Below are positions 23,760 through 35,952 of a DNA stretch of 64,000 nt, one piece after another. The notes beneath the pieces are model-generated. The model saw only the letters and a list, made by a program, of their open reading frames with translations, was not told the origin of the DNA and ran no database searches. Both the position numbers and the translations under genes were made by a program. The stretch comes from Taudactylus pleione (lineage: Eukaryota > Chordata > Amphibia > Anura > Myobatrachidae). The stretch is taken from positions 1,426,001 to 1,490,000 of the forward strand of contig JAUIMM010000213.1 in the NCBI GenBank assembly GCA_031769625.1. Reading direction: 5' to 3'. Within the stretch, counting starts at the first letter, position 1. Each line of letters opens with the position of its first letter.

Positions 23760-24620
23760 AGATAATCTAATCAAAATAATTTTTGTCTCCGGAATAAAGT
23801 AAAGTAGCAATCCAAGGCTATGATTGTGTCGGAACCACTGACCATTCATTCTTTGGTGCTAATTTTGTCTACATGGGATTACAACATTCGATGGTCTTGT
23901 TGGACTAAAAGAGGTTCACTCTGGTCAGGATGTTTTAAGATTAACGAAAACCTGCTTGTCTTCATGTAGCACACAAAGATTAAAAGGGAAGCCATTTGTA
24001 GTTAGTATTGTTTTTTCTCAGACTCTGGGTAATATATTTATGGTCAAATCTTTTCCATATAGTATTGTGTGCCAGATCTTGATAAACTGGCAACTGAACT
24101 AAATGTTCTTGGTTCCTAGCTTCTACCAAAATCCCTTTCTTAGTTTTAAAATAGGGTAATCTAAGCACAATATGGGAATCTCAGGATTCTGGAGTCTAGG
24201 GAACATGATCTATGCACTATATTTGTTAACAATTGTGAGTTATCTGGGAAAAGATGCATGTATAATAATATGAGGAGTGACTTAAAGTGTGATTCAGCAA
24301 TTTATAATGATTATTTCTTAAGGGTCTGCTGTCCATATCCTCTTTCTTGCCTTCCACAAGTTGGAGATCCTGGTGGAGTATCTGTTTCTGCTTCTTGCTG
24401 ATTCCTCTATACATCCACCATATTTGTATCAGCAAAGATAGTCAGTTTTCAAGTCTGCTGCCACTGTCTATAGTTTGGGCTGAAAAGTGTGCTTAAGATA
24501 TTTCACCCCTGAAAACAGGAATCTTATGCCACCTTTGGACTCAGACTCACTATATATGGGAGAGTTTTTAGTTCTTGAGTACATTCAAGTTAATTCTTGA
24601 AGAGATGTTATCTCCTTAAT
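23760..24620 (-). pseudogene. Degenerate LINE-1-type ORF1 fragment
   Basis: On the minus strand the piece 24168-23980 reads through ILVEARNQEHLVQ, LPVYQDLAHNTIWKRF and ITQSLRKNNTNYKW, then LPF. This is the order of the C-terminal domain of L1-type ORF1 proteins, RNA-binding chaperones of LINE retrotransposons. The upstream piece 24435-24226 (RGISKKQKQILHQDL) may be part of its coiled coil. Frameshifts separate the pieces and no reverse transcriptase is nearby. Identification is by recalled pattern, not by a search. Confidence 0.4.
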
Positions 24621-24639
24621 GTTTGACATTTTAAAAAAC

Positions 24640-25800
24640 AAAAATAATTTAGATATCAATATATGGATGTATACATATGGATGTATACATATGGATGTTC
24701 TTCTATACAACTGATTGTGTTATTGTACATATTTTCCTTAATAAACCATGCACAGAGTAATACCAGGTAGTATTACTGGGTCCACAGTAGTAAACTTAAG
24801 GACAAGTTAAAGCAAGATATGGTAAAAAATGATATACGAAGTTCCTTTGCTGGTTGTTTTTGTAAAATAAATCAATGATGCCCGGGAAATGATAATAAAA
24901 ATCAGGGCCCACTAAAATGTTATCCTAGGCCTCAGATGCTCTATTGTTTTACATTTATCAATTCACTTTGTAGATTTTTCTATACAATATATTTTTATAT
25001 ATTTCTTTATTTTGCTTTGATACAATGAGATATGAGTATTATATACTTATAATGGAGAGTGCGGTTTTAATACTGGTAAAATGTAACTACTGTAACAAAG
25101 CCTCAGTATAGGTGACAGATAGGAAATGCCCTAAATGTGTGGTATGAATGTGAGGTTTTGGAGAATATCCTAAATTGTTATATAATATGTGGCTTCTTGA
25201 GAAAACATGAAGGCAGACTGTTCTATATGTAGAAGCTGGATAACTTGATGAGGTGTACATAAACTTATCATGCATGCTTGGAGCAGGGAGCATTGCATTG
25301 GGCAGGGAGCATAGGATATTGCTATGATCTCCATAAGGCACAGGTTATAGAGATAGGAATACCAGGTAGGGTTATGACTGACTGTGGTGCAATTTTTTTA
25401 TTTCAACACAGACATTTCTGTATATCATGAAAGAGGACAAATTTATGAACTTTAAAAAAAAAACAAAAAAAACAGTTAACTAGATTACCTTAAAAATCGA
25501 ATTCACATCTAACAAATGCAGGGAAAACAGCATGTTATTATTAAATGTAAAATACATTTTTTTCTAAATGGAATTGTAATGCAGCAAGGCTCACATGAGA
25601 AAGTTAAGTCAAGTGGCCATTGACAAAGCTATTAGCATATAGATTAACAACCCACGTTTCACATCATTCCACTCTCTAAATTATTTTAATACACAGCACT
25701 ATTATTTCTACAGTAAACCCTATTTCATTATAAGACTCAAAAGAAGTCCAAATAGCAAATACAGCAGTTGCACTGTCAACTTTCAGTTACATATAAACCT
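24640..25800. other. No gene recognised; AT-rich DNA
   Basis: A short repeat of TATGGATGTATACA lies at about 24660-24700. The rest shows no credible gene or element. Confidence 0.45.
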
Positions 25801-25802
25801 GA

Positions 25803-26191
25803 TCACTTTGGAGGAGGATGACCTCGTAAAGTCTCTGAGTACTGCTCATTGGCCAAGAACACATAACGCTTAATAGCAGAAAAGCACACAAAGGTTGTAA
25901 TAAGCATTATCACTGGAGAAATATGGTTGGTACAAAGAACCCAGGCCTTTCTTGGGGCCTGTGAATGCAGAAGAGTAGTAACCATGCCTCCCAAGATGAC
26001 TCAACCATTCCTGGGGCACACCAAATGTTTGTGGATCCACTGTTGGGATTTTTTGTTTCAGTAACGTTTATTTTGCTACCTGTCAAGCGATAAAAATCAG
26101 ATGGGCAGAAGCATACTTTATCACTAATGGAAACCACTACCACTTGTTTGCATGGTTTTGAAGTGTTTAGAGCATAATAGACTAATGGCAC
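25803..26191 (-). pseudogene. Overlapping unrecognised ORFs, possible old retrocopy or exon relic
   Basis: Two minus-strand frames of 93 and 63 codons overlap here. One ends with a hydrophobic segment (VIMLITTFVCFSAI) followed by KRYVFLANEQYSETLRGHPPPK-like residues, which could be a membrane helix with a short hydrophilic tail. A TTTTTATCGCTTGACAG string near 26085 resembles a splice acceptor. I do not recognise the protein, and the switch of frames suggests decay. It could equally be chance. Confidence 0.2.
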
Positions 26192-26204
26192 TATTCAGGG
26201 AATT

Positions 26205-27356
26205 ATACTGGATTAGAACCTCTATACACTCCTGCCTATACCTTCTAATATCCTGCCAATACCTTCTAATATCCTGCCTATACCTTCTAAGGATGACGCT
26301 AATTTGCGTACGCAGTCATACACTAAATAAAGACTTCAGACCTGGAATCTGTGGTTCCAAAGCACACAGTATTATTCAAGTAAAAGTACAGTCAGTTACA
26401 CGCTATTGATCCAAACACAATTAGGCACAAAGGAATTATACAGACCCAAGTACAGTATACATACGCAGCGTTTCCGGACCAGATGTTAGGCATCAGCAAG
26501 AAACCCCTCGTCAATCAGCATTCAGCAAGACTAAGACTCAGTGTTGGAGCACACAAGTTTATACCCCCCAGAAATAGACAACACAATAGAGAAGTTTGTT
26601 GCTGATGCCATTGTTTCCCAAGGGAAAATGCATCTGTTACAGAGCATTTAACAGGCTGATTCAAATAGACCCAACCCAGCCTCTAACAACTGGGGGACTC
26701 TGGATTCCCGCCTCATGCAACATCCTAACAGTTGTTCATATCATATACATTTTGTTGCTTGAAGTCTCTGTGGTCCATAAGTTGAGAATGCATGATGCGA
26801 TCTCCACACCAACGATACCGGAATACTGTGGAAAGAGTACGCATCAGTACAAAACCAAACACGGCTTACTTATCATGTATAAAACCTTAGTTACCAAATA
26901 ATCTTTATTTCACAGCCTTTATACTAAATGAACAAACTTAAATCTTATACCTTAAAGCTTATGGAATCTTGTATGTGGATATGTAATGTGTGAGTATGCG
27001 GGGTTTGATATAAGGACGCTAGTTAACTTGGACCAGATGCATGCGCATAAAGCTAATAAACAGCATTTTCATATAGGATCTTATGCATTCGCTAATATGC
27101 GACTAGTTAAAAGCGCAATTGTGCTTATTAATGTGTATATGAGGAAGGTGAAAGATGCAATCGCATGGTGCTAATAGTAATATTGCCATATGTACTCAAA
27201 AGTGAATTTATCTAAAATGGCGCTTGGGTGGCCATTCGCAAAATGGCGTCTTGCAATCTCATTTCCAAGATGGCGTCTTGCGGCCAGTTGCAAGATGGCA
27301 TCACTGCGATTCAATTTTAAACTGATCTTGTCTCAGCCAATAATCCAGCTTCGACA
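26205..27356 (-). repeat. 3' LTR of the provirus
   Basis: About 1152 bp, matching 35953-37087 almost throughout. On the minus strand it starts TGTCGAAGCTGG and ends near CTAATCCAGTAT. It contains a 21-bp tandem repeat near that end (three units of the TACCTTCTAATATCC type). It has about 20 bp around 26430-26450 that the other LTR lacks, beside scattered substitutions. Confidence 0.9.
26558..26563 (-). promoter_or_regulatory. TATA box of the 3' LTR
   Basis: The minus strand reads GGGGGGTATAAACTTGTGTGC. The same context occurs in the 5' LTR (36289-36296) and in the related LTR at 63446, so it marks the U3 promoter. Confidence 0.6.
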
Positions 27357-27367
27357 GTCCACCCTTT
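27357..27367 (-). promoter_or_regulatory. Candidate polypurine tract
   Basis: On the minus strand AAAGGGTGGAC lies immediately before the TG that starts the 3' LTR, the place where plus-strand DNA synthesis is primed in retroviruses. It is short and contains two pyrimidines. Confidence 0.5.
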
Positions 27368-27674
27368 GATAGCAAACAATATGCTATCACAATCTGATTT
27401 TAAAATATAATTTAGGGTTACATTTATATACTATTTAGTGTTATTATGGGATGGCACAAGGTTGTTCTTAATCCATCAATAATGTGTTTCTGGGTGGGGA
27501 CATAAAACTACTATTATACGCACACAGCGGATCTTGGAAGATCATGTGAAAGGTGTGGGGATGCACCAGTCTTATAAAGGCAGTCTTGAAGGGGAATTGA
27601 GACTTTACATTATCTGAGGTGTTTTAAAAATAACAGTTCAATAATACATTCTATGCACGTCTAAATATAATACA

Positions 27675-29248
27675 TTAAATGATGGTATTTCCTAGTTCAG
27701 GGTTGTAATGCAGTTCTATATTTACCTTGGTATTCATATTGTCATTACTGACCACCATCATAGTTTCGTTCTTGCATTTTACTCTATTTTTACATTTTCC
27801 ACACTTCAACACAATAGGAACACACCGGACACATATGCCAATTATTATGATGACAATTAGTATAAGGATCAAGAATTTGCCTATGCTGGCGATCACTTCC
27901 TGGACCCATTACCCTAGACCTGAGAACCATTTCACTGGGTTCAGCCATGAAACCCATCCTTCTATCTTCTCCCTTACTTCAGCCACTGAAGCGTTATGGT
28001 TCTTACGAAACTCCCATTTTAGCTGCAGAATTTCATCCATCTTCCGGTCTATCACCTCCTTTCAGTTGCTGGTATTATTGGTGACATAGGTGCAACATTT
28101 TACTCCAAATTGGGTGGTTAACATTACGCAATACCCTCCAGTAACAGCAGTTAAATAATTCAACACTAGCCTGTGTTGCACCAGATCTTTCTTGTATGCT
28201 TGCAATTCTCTCCCTGTATACCTGAATGTGTCATTGTATATCTCAGTGAAATTATCTATCAATTTAGCAAGTTCCTGAATATACCTAAAATTTAAAGTAC
28301 CCCGAGCAATCCTGGTGGGATCCAGTGTGACTAAAACTTGAAAGCAAGTTGTCTCACTAATTAACTGAGTGGCTTTATGCACGTCACCAGGTATCATATT
28401 TCTTTTGCCTCTGTGTTCATATTGTGTGTGAAGATATGGTGATGGTGTGTTCTTATGTATGCCAAGCATTTCAACATGTGTGAGGGTCTTAACTTCTGGG
28501 ACTACTCTTACCAGGTAACACAAACCTTCAGAACTCGGGGAGAGCCACTTATACGCTTTTCTTCCACATATAAAATATACTTTATCAGGGAGAACATAAG
28601 GAATGGTATGCATCATTATCATTATCATTAAGCACAATTCCCTTGCAAACAATCCTATTTCTGGGTCTTCAATCTGGTACATGCAAGTTTCTGGCTGTAT
28701 TATTTTAGCACAATAACCATCTGGCACCTTACCAATAATTTCTTTGGTGGAACTCAATGTATACCGATACCTAAAATGTTTCCCACCAGATTTAATTGAG
28801 CATAACAGATCATGGTTTATGGACTCATTATCAGCTCTTTGTGAGAAGGTCATCGTCTGATTATTCCCCGTCACTTCCCAACTCCCAGGTTTATTGGGGT
28901 TGGTTATGTTTAAACACAAAAGTGATCTATCTACTTGGAATTGATAGAGTTTGATATGAGGTGGTTTGGATGAGAGGAATTTTCCATCCAATGTTTTCCC
29001 TTTTTTGTAATTCTAAAATTTTCCGTGATATTCAGCAGAAATTGCACCAACCCTACGTTAAGCTGTCCCTGTGGCACATGTGAACACACCCAGCAATCAG
29101 TTTGATTTAACACTTTGCCTACCATGCTATGATAATCCTCTAAAGGATATCCACCCCAGTAGGGGTTATATTTAGGTTGGCACCGTTGGATACAGTTCTC
29201 ATCAACTAGGGACCCACAAAGCTCACAAATACAGGAATCTTCAGACAA
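27675..29248 (-). pseudogene. env: ERV env, surface and transmembrane subunits, broken
   Basis: This is the envelope glycoprotein that mediated receptor binding and fusion. The surface part starts in the piece 29248-28931, which has a Cys-rich start and a CWVC motif. A frameshift near 28931-28991 leads to 28991-28062, which carries N-glycosylation sites, a basic RGKR cleavage-like site (about 28400) and, near its end, a CC pair in a GVKCCTYV context typical of the transmembrane subunit. The same frame then has a TGA at 28059-28061 and a TAA near 27910, and continues into 27896-27675, a hydrophobic membrane span with a Cys-rich cytoplasmic tail. The signal peptide region upstream of 29248 is in another frame. 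It is not functional as written. Confidence 0.75.
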
Positions 29249-29547
29249 TAAACCTCCACACCATCCCCGAGTATCCGGAATGACAGCTCTCTTAACAATA
29301 ACAGCACTAAGATTGGTCAGACACTCCCCTGATTAGCATTGCACTCCTCCTGACTCCACTCCATCAGCACTGCCATCAGCTCCCATTTCCTCAATTGGTC
29401 ACCCATCACAAAAATTGGATATTCCCGAACCGATCAGGAAGGTTGAACACCCTAAAAGAGAATATGAAAATGAACACAGCAGGCCCGTCCATTGTCACAA
29501 CAAGACCTGCAAATTTCTCTTAGTTCAGGTATCTCACTACGACCTTT

Positions 29548-32500
29548 TCAATCCTCCCAGAACAAGCTCGCGAGCAACAGATCCACGCTATCAGCCTTGT
29601 CTCCGACTTGTTTCTCCACCGGTTGATTGACCTTTTTGCAGTGAGTGAAATGGACCCAGGTATCTCTCTCAGCCACCTTCAAAGATGTAGTACTTGTCAG
29701 CAGCACCTGGTACGGACCTTCCCACCGATCAGTCAAACAACCTGAACGCAAGAAATTTCTGATCATAACATATTCTCCTGGTTCAACATCATGATAGTTA
29801 GTTTCAGGCATATCATGGGACAACAATTTCAGTTTCTGCTGCTGTTGCTTTAACTGCTTACTCATTGATATAAGATACTTTACATTTACCTCATTGTTAC
29901 CCTTCAAGTCTTACTGTGGACTTATAATCAAATGAGGTTGTCTACCGAACAGTATTTCAAATAGGGACAGATTTAGGGTGGGTCTAGGAGTGGTCCTTTT
30001 GCTATGTAGGACCAAAGGTAACGCTTCTGGCCATCCTAGTCCAGTCTCTGCCATGATTTTACTTAACTTATTTTTAATAGTCCCGTTCATCCTCTCTACC
30101 TTGGCACTGGCTTGCGGTCGGTAGGGGGTATGAAGTCGACTATTAATACCCATCAGCTTACACATATTTTGAAAAACATCATCTGTGAAATGAGTACCCC
30201 TGTCACTCTCGATGATTTTAGGGATAACGTACCTGCATACAAATTCCTGAACTATTTTCTTGGCAGTAAATGCAGCAGTATTAGTGGCCGCTGGGTAGGC
30301 CTCAATGCAATTAGAAAATATATCAGTGCACACTACTACATACTTAAGATTCCTGCAGGGTGGTAATTGGATAAAATCAATTTGTATCACCTGGAAAGGT
30401 CCATCAGTCGGTGGAATGTGGGACGGTTCAGTAGGGATTGCTTTCCCTATGTTCTTCCTCAAGCAGGTCAGACAGGACATTGCTATCTTTTCTGCTTGTG
30501 AAGAAAACCCTGGTGCACACCAGTATGCTCTCACCAACTTGCACATACCTTGTTTTCCCAGATGAGTCAGACCGTGTGCTGCCTCAGCCAGGCTGGGGTA
30601 ATATGCCTTGGGGGCCACTGGTTTACCTTGTCCATCCCTCCAGAGCCTGGAGGACTCTTGCCCACATCTCCTGGACTTCCAAATGGATTTTTCCTGAATT
30701 GAACACAAATTTTGCATCTCAATTAATTTCAGCATTTCAATTGCTTGGAAAGACATATTTTTATCAGTTGGAGAAAACATTTTTAACCCTGCTGCCCATT
30801 TTGCAGCTTCATCGGCTCTGTTGTTGCCCAGTGACACCGGATCATCCTCGCATGTATGGGCTTTACATTTATTTACTGCCACCGCTTTGGGCAGTTGGAT
30901 TGCTTCTAAAAGATGTTTTATGTATCGGGAATGTGCAACTGGTGTGCCTGCTGTTGTCATAAAATTTCTCAGACACCATAGAGCCACAAAATCGTGCACC
31001 ACCCTGAACGCATACCTCGAGTCAGTGTAAATGTTAGCAGATTTGCTTGCTGCCAGTTCACATGCTCTAGTTAGTGCTACTAATTCTGCCACCTGGGCTG
31101 AGTGAGGAGGACCAAGAGGTTTAGCTTCTATGATGTCTGTGTCATTTACAACAGCATAACATGTATATAATTCACCTGTGTTTGTTTGTCTATGACAACT
31201 CCCATCCATATAAAAAGTCACATCCACATTCTCTAAAGGTGTGTCATGTATGTCAGGTCTAGCAGTAAAGGTCTGATTCAGATATTTCATACAATCGTGC
31301 ATATCATTATGTCCGCTGAACTCACCTCCCGCCAGCAACTCACCTCCTTCCACCCTTTGTACATCATGTTGTACATATGGTAAATACACTGCTGGATTCA
31401 GCATGCTGCAACATTTAACAGTGATGTTTGCGGGTGTGATTAGAGCTAGTTCACATTTGCTAAACCTAGCCGAAGAGATGTGTCTGGTTTGAGCTGAGTT
31501 CAACAGAGCAGATACAGCATGGGGAGTGTAGACAATCATATCATGACCCAGTACTACGTCCTCACTTTTACTCACTAATAAAGCGGTAGCTGCTACACTT
31601 CTCAAACAAGTGAGGAGTGATCTTGCTACAGTGTCCAATTGGGCACTGTAGTATGCTACGGGCCTACTGGCATCACCATGTTTTTGTGTAAGGACACCTG
31701 CAGCACAACCATCAGCTTCCGTACAATACAAATCAAAAGGTTTTTCATAATCAGGTATTCCCAGTGCAGGAGCTTTTGTCAGACTATCCTTAAGATTAAG
31801 GAAGCCTGCTCTGATTCCTCTGTGTGTATGACACGACGGGCTTTGAGGAAGAGACTAATTCCTGTAAAGGCAAGGCCAAAATAGAAAAACCTGGGATCCA
31901 CATTCTACAGTATCCACACATTCCCAAGAAGGTACAAATTTGCTGTTGATTCTGCGGCAGTGTCATGTTTTGTATGGCCTGGATTCTATCATTTGTAAGA
32001 TGTAGTAACCCCTGGGTTAGGCAGTGTCCCAAATATTTTACTCTGGATTGGCAAGGCTGTAGTTTGTCCTTAGCCACCTTGTGTCCTGTATGCAAGAGAT
32101 GAAGTAACAAAAGTTTATTATCATTCAAACATGACATAAATGAGTCAGAACATAGCAATAAATTGTCCACATATTGAATTAGAACAGATCCATTGGCAGG
32201 TTGAAAAGATTGTAAACAGTCGTGCAATGCCTGGGAAAAGATACTGGGGCTGTCTATGAAACCTTGGGGTAATCGTGTCCATGTATGTAAATGCGAATAG
32301 ATACTGACAGTCAGGGTGGAGAGGTACAGAGAAGAAAGCAAAACCGAGGTCAATGACAGTGAAATGGGTTGCAATTGGTGGGATCTGCATCAGGATGACA
32401 GCTGGATTTGGCACTACAGGGAATTGGCTCTCTACCACCTTATTAACACCTCTAAGGTCTTGTACCAGCCTATAACCCCTCCCACCACTCTTCTTCACTG

Positions 32501-33137
32501 GAAAGATGGGACTGTTGGCTACACTAGCTGTACGAACTAAAATTCCCTGTTGTAATAATCGCTCAATTATTGGGAAAACCCCTAACTCTACCTCCTGTTT
32601 TAGTGGGTACTGGGGAATTTTTGGAGCTTTCCTACCGCTTTTTAAATTTATCATTACAGGGCTTACATTTGCCATTAATCCAGTGTCCTGTCCATCCATA
32701 GTCCAAAGAGAATCTGGAATTTGGGACAACATTTCATCTACCTGAGATGGATTTTCATTTAATCTTGTAGAGTGATACATTATCCTTTGGGGAGTGTCCA
32801 ACATATCCTGCACCTCGTGTGCAACTCTCTCTGGGATATCTAAAAATACACCATCAGGGGTGCAATATATAACACATCCAATTTTACATAACAGATCTCT
32901 ACCCAGCAGGTTAGTAGGAGTCGCAGCAGCCAGAAGGAAAGAATGCCTGGTATGAAACGGCCCAATAGTAACCTCTGTGGACTTTGTTAAAGGATAATGT
33001 TCCACTTTACCTGTTACTCCCATTGTTGGTACTGTCTCGTTGGTTACATGTAAATTAATGGGAAATTTTATCACTGACCTGGTTGCCCCTGTGTCTACAA
33101 GAAAAGGATATTCAGTACCAGCTACATCAACCATCAT
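29548..33137 (-). pseudogene. pol: ERV pro-pol: protease, RT, RNase H, integrase, broken
   Basis: Domains in order on the minus strand are: an aspartic protease with LVDTGATRS (about 33090); reverse transcriptase from about 32650, with LVQDLRGVNK; after a frameshift around 32300, LPQGFIDSPSIF and the active-site motif YVDN, in which the last acidic residue is Asn; after another shift around 31760, the connection region and RNase H with FYMDGS and IYTDSR; then integrase with an HHCC finger (HGLTHLG, CLTC), Asp in IDFIQL, Asp in SDRGTHF and Glu in KVERMNG. A TAA at 29911-29913 cuts off the integrase C-terminal domain (29907-29548, with [11 protein letters not shown]). At least two frameshifts, one stop and a changed catalytic residue show loss of function. 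Confidence 0.88.
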
Positions 33138-33235
33138 GACCGGTTCTTCCCTAGTACTTCCCGTTAACCTGACTATCTGTAGACTACAGGTATGGACTGA
33201 CCCCTAGCATTGGCTACCATTCTCCAATAAAGCAT

Positions 33236-35120
33236 TTAAGGCCACAATTGGAGCTGGTGCCTGCTGGACATTTGCTGGTCTCTGTGCGTATCCCTTATGG
33301 GGATGTCCAGGTCTTCCCCCCCTACTCTTTTTGCTATACAGTTTCTACTTAAGTGTCCTGTTTGTTTACAATTAAAGCATGTTCGTGGATAGGGTGAAGA
33401 CGTTTTGTTGTGAGGTTTGAGCAGAGGGTAAAGGTGGTGGATATGGGTAAGGATAGGGAGGATAAGGGTATTGTGGGGGATAGGAAGTTTGTGAGTAGTA
33501 TTGGACCTGTGGTTGTATAGGGTTAATGGAATAGAGCTGTGTTTGTTGTTGCGTGAGGTTAGTGAGGGCATATAACTGTTCAGATGTAAGTGTGTGTGTG
33601 CAGGTGCGAGTGTGTATGTTGGCTGTGATGTTACCGTCATTCCCTCCAGAGCTTGGATACTGACAGCCATTAGTTTTGCTCTGGGTCTCTCTCTTCTTTG
33701 AGATGTTTTTATCATGTTCTATGGCAGATTCTATGAGGGTATCTATTGTGAGTCCCCTCCAGCCAGGCTGTGAGGTCTGAACCCGAGTCTTTACATTCTC
33801 TTTCAGACCATCCATGAGTACCATGACTATCATTCCCCTGTGGTGAGTGTTATCTTTAATATCTTCTATCCCAGTGTACTGGGTGATAGCCTGCACAGCC
33901 CGGTTGCAATAATCTTATGCAGATTCACTCTCCTTTTGCTTAATGGTGAAAATTTTGTTCCAGTTAACTACTACTGGAAAATATATACCCAATTGAGTTA
34001 CAATGCGGGAAATGTTACCTTGGTTTACTTGGTCTGTTAAGGGAATGTCACCATCCAATACACAATCCGTGATAAATTTTGTTACGTCAGTATTGCATGG
34101 TAGACAGGCCCTTAACACCACACGCCAATCTTTATTAGTTGGCTCATGTGAACTACCCAAATTTCTCAAAAATCTTTGACATTTGGCTAGTTCCTTTTTG
34201 GGCCCGGGGAAATCATTTATGATGGAATTTAGTTCTGCTCTTGTCCAAGGACAATGCAGTACTACTTCCCTCGTGGGCACTACACCATTTGCATCTGCAT
34301 TTCCATTCGGAATAGTTATCGTCTGAATGGTATGCAGACCGGTAGCACTGCTACCTTTGACCTTGTTACCTGGCAGGGGATTTAATCTGTTGCTGCTACG
34401 TATGGTATTAACAACTTCCTCTATGGGTGCAGAGGGTGTTAACACTTCCCTTGCTGTTACTGATGGAGATGGCTGCACCACTCCTGATTTTGGTGATGCA
34501 GCATCTATCATTTGCACAGCATGGGAAATGGCAGACACTACAATAGTCTCATCATCCACATCATAAACATTTTCTTTATGGTTGCTTAAGAGAGGGTACA
34601 AATTGCTTGTTACATTTTTATGGGTATTTTTGGTAAACGTACTTGCACCTCCATCCACATAACGTGGGGGAGGTAAGCGTGAACTTCTGACAATACTCTC
34701 CACAATGCTACCTTGCTGCACGTGCACGCCATTTTGCGGCTCGCCCGTATTGCAATTCAGCGTCGTGAATGTATTCTCTGGCAATGCGCTCGCAACGCTA
34801 GTTTGCTTTGCTTGCGCATTTTTAAGCCACGCATCCCCTTCATGCTGCCACAACTTTAAACATTCATAATATTTTACATTTATTTCTCGGGAGTGCATCA
34901 GACTGATGTGATCCCAGACATTATCTAATACATTTTTATCAAAACTACCAATTCTGGGAAATGGTCTAACACTCTTCACCGTCATTTTAAACCATACATC
35001 ACAATACCTTATCGCATAAGTACCATACTTTGTATGCATAATACGACGGGCCAATCCAATCAGTGCTTCCATTAGCAGCACATCATTGTCTAACATCTCT
35101 ACTGTTTGCGCGGCTCCCAT
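33236..35120 (-). pseudogene. gag: ERV gag, broken
   Basis: Gag forms the virion core. The first piece, 35120-33915 (401 codons), starts MGAAQT, with Gly at position 2 as expected for N-myristoylation, and has a matrix-like N-terminus and a capsid-like region (PWTRAELNSIINDFPGPKKE). A TAA at 33915-33917 interrupts it. The frame continues through 33896-33372, the end of capsid and a Gln/Pro/Tyr-rich stretch. A frameshift near 33400 precedes the zinc knuckle CFNCKQTGHLSRNC (about 33380-33340), which binds RNA in nucleocapsid. The order and spacing agree with class I Gag. Confidence 0.85.
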
Positions 35121-35930
35121 TCTGAGACAAATCCTACGCTTTTCAATAAAGATTTAAATTGGTGAAAGACAATCAAGATACTTTCACTTACCTGTGGACG
35201 ATTTAAACGGCAGCGCCCACACACCTGGATAAGATTTGAAAAGGCAACTTCCACACCCGGATAAGATTTAGTAAGGCAACTTCCACACCTATGGAAGTTT
35301 ATGTCGGCTACTTCCGCGCACCTCTCTACAACAAAGACAACATGTACACCTGCTACTGTGTGTAGAACGGTAAGCTGCTTACCAAGCGACTAGCACTTAG
35401 CCCTTAAAGGTCATATGGTATCTCTAACTATAGGGAACAAGTTACCCCTACCAATAAATACTCACTGTTACACCCTTTTTCCTGCGCAGAAAAATACACG
35501 TTAACCCAAATATTGCTAACAATTGAAAAATGTACACCTCAACGGCTTTGTTTAAACACGTGGCAGCACAACAGGAAGTACCTATATGCTATTGGGCGAC
35601 CAGTCGCATACACAATAATGCGACTCTCACACAACCGTATGATAACTTTTTAGCTGCTTAAGCAAAAGTGCATCTTTGCTGTGCGCAAAACTGCGACTCA
35701 GCCGCATACTCAATACTGCGGTACCCCTTTAAACGGTAGGTTCTATCAACAAAGGAAAACAAACTTTTTCCTCTTTTGTCACTGGATTCTAGTCAGCTTC
35801 CTTGGCTCACACGGAAATGGATAGCGATCTTTCAGCACAAAGCGGTTGCAGGTAAACCCTGCATGTGGCCACTCCACCCTTTGCTGAGATATCGATAGTC
35901 ATATGTACCGTGTGAGTAGGTAAGTGACTT
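35121..35930 (-). other. Provirus 5' leader
   Basis: About 810 bp lie between the primer-binding site and gag. It holds two or three diverged copies of a GGATAAGATTT-AAAGGCAACTTCCACAC unit (35215-35305). A packaging function is expected here from retroviral layout, but no structure was established. Confidence 0.5.
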
Positions 35931-35945
35931 CACTACGAGCCCCCA
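35931..35945 (-). promoter_or_regulatory. Primer-binding-like site, proline-tRNA type
   Basis: The minus strand reads TGGGGGCTCGTAGTG, 7 bases after the shared LTR sequence. Its first 11 bases agree with the proline-tRNA primer site used by many gammaretroviruses; the remainder diverges. Confidence 0.6.
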
Positions 35946-35952
35946 ACTAACG

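Noticed and set aside
30112..31030. Plus-strand ORFs of up to 174 codons within pol
   Set aside because: They are antisense to the integrase and RNase H region of the minus-strand provirus.
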